NCBI GenBank assembly: GCA_913776245.1
Contig: CAJYLO010000016.1
Location: forward strand, 1 to 64,000
Direction: 5' to 3'
Origin: an uncultured Chryseobacterium sp.
GTDB lineage: Bacteria; Bacteroidota; Bacteroidia; Flavobacteriales; Weeksellaceae
Length of the DNA: 64,000 nt
Both the position numbers and the translations under genes were made by a program. Shown here piece after piece: positions 63,966 to 64,000 of this stretch (position 1 is the stretch's first letter; each line of letters starts with the position of its first letter). The notes under the pieces are model-generated. The model saw only the letters and a list, made by a program, of their open reading frames with translations, was not told the DNA's origin and ran no database searches.

Positions 63966-64000
63966 ATGGAATTATTGATCAAAATCTTTTTACCCGTTTA
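63966..64000 (+). CDS. Start of an unidentified gene, cut by window end
   Basis: Only MELLIKIFLPV is visible, hydrophobic, consistent with a membrane protein start. A promoter-like box precedes it. It cannot be identified further. Confidence 0.45.
   Translation, partial: MELLIKIFLPV

Overview
The window looks like a chromosomal segment of a Flavobacteriia bacterium of the Chryseobacterium type (family Weeksellaceae). This is inferred from gene content: a PorP/SprF type IX secretion protein, GSCFA, DUF3822, DUF6438, DUF1800/DUF1501, a PASTA protein beside RluD, and a long Bacteroidetes-type Cas9. It is also inferred from the AT-rich intergenic DNA and from many promoters fitting the Bacteroidetes -33 TTG / -7 TAnnTTTG pattern. 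Most genes are ordinary chromosomal genes. I found no tRNA, rRNA, prophage or insertion sequence.

Layout. 0-4.9 kb: the end of a complex I operon (nuoL partial, nuoM, nuoN). 5-7.8 kb: two exported hydrolases. 8-14.9 kb: a luciferase-like monooxygenase, aquaporin Z, then leftward genes including a LAS-type peptidase, a LuxE-like acyltransferase, LpxH and an exported thioredoxin. 15.2-20.4 kb: DUF3822-GNAT-rsmD, a glucosaminidase-like protein, and two divergent regulator/oxidoreductase pairs (HxlR/nitroreductase and LysR/quinone reductase). 20.5-30.8 kb: murI, hemW, porP/sprF, rluD, a PASTA protein, hpt, adk, obgE, a barrel protein, a DUF6438 lipoprotein and a DEAD-box helicase. 30.8-41.4 kb: mostly leftward genes (tatD, GSCFA, polyprenyl synthase, Pit phosphate transporter with DUF47, a DbpA-type helicase, sdaA, YceI). 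41.6-47.6 kb: DUF1800/DUF1501, fabH, corA, a nuclease-like protein and a small membrane protein. 47.8-57.25 kb: a complete type II-C CRISPR-Cas locus. 57.3-64 kb: tex, an SDR, a glycerophosphodiesterase, ligA and a Fur-family regulator.

The standout is the CRISPR locus. It has 44 repeats of 47 bp with 43 spacers, read rightward. A perfect bidirectional hairpin separates the array from leftward cas2, cas1 and a 1,460-residue cas9. Upstream of cas9 lie two tandem, divergent tracrRNA genes. Each has its own TACATTTG -7 box and an anti-repeat matching the first 16 bases of the repeat, but their 3' hairpins differ. The first starts almost at the cas9 start codon and would be antisense to any cas9 5' leader. 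The second lies directly upstream of tex. Every repeat also carries a near-match to the Bacteroidetes promoter (TTG, 21 bases, TATCTTCG), so crRNAs may be transcribed from inside the repeats.

The second theme is dispersed intergenic repeats: six copies of a structured GCAGCCCGAC...GCTGCCC element, all on the + strand whatever the flanking gene directions, plus a second family built on GCAAAG motifs.
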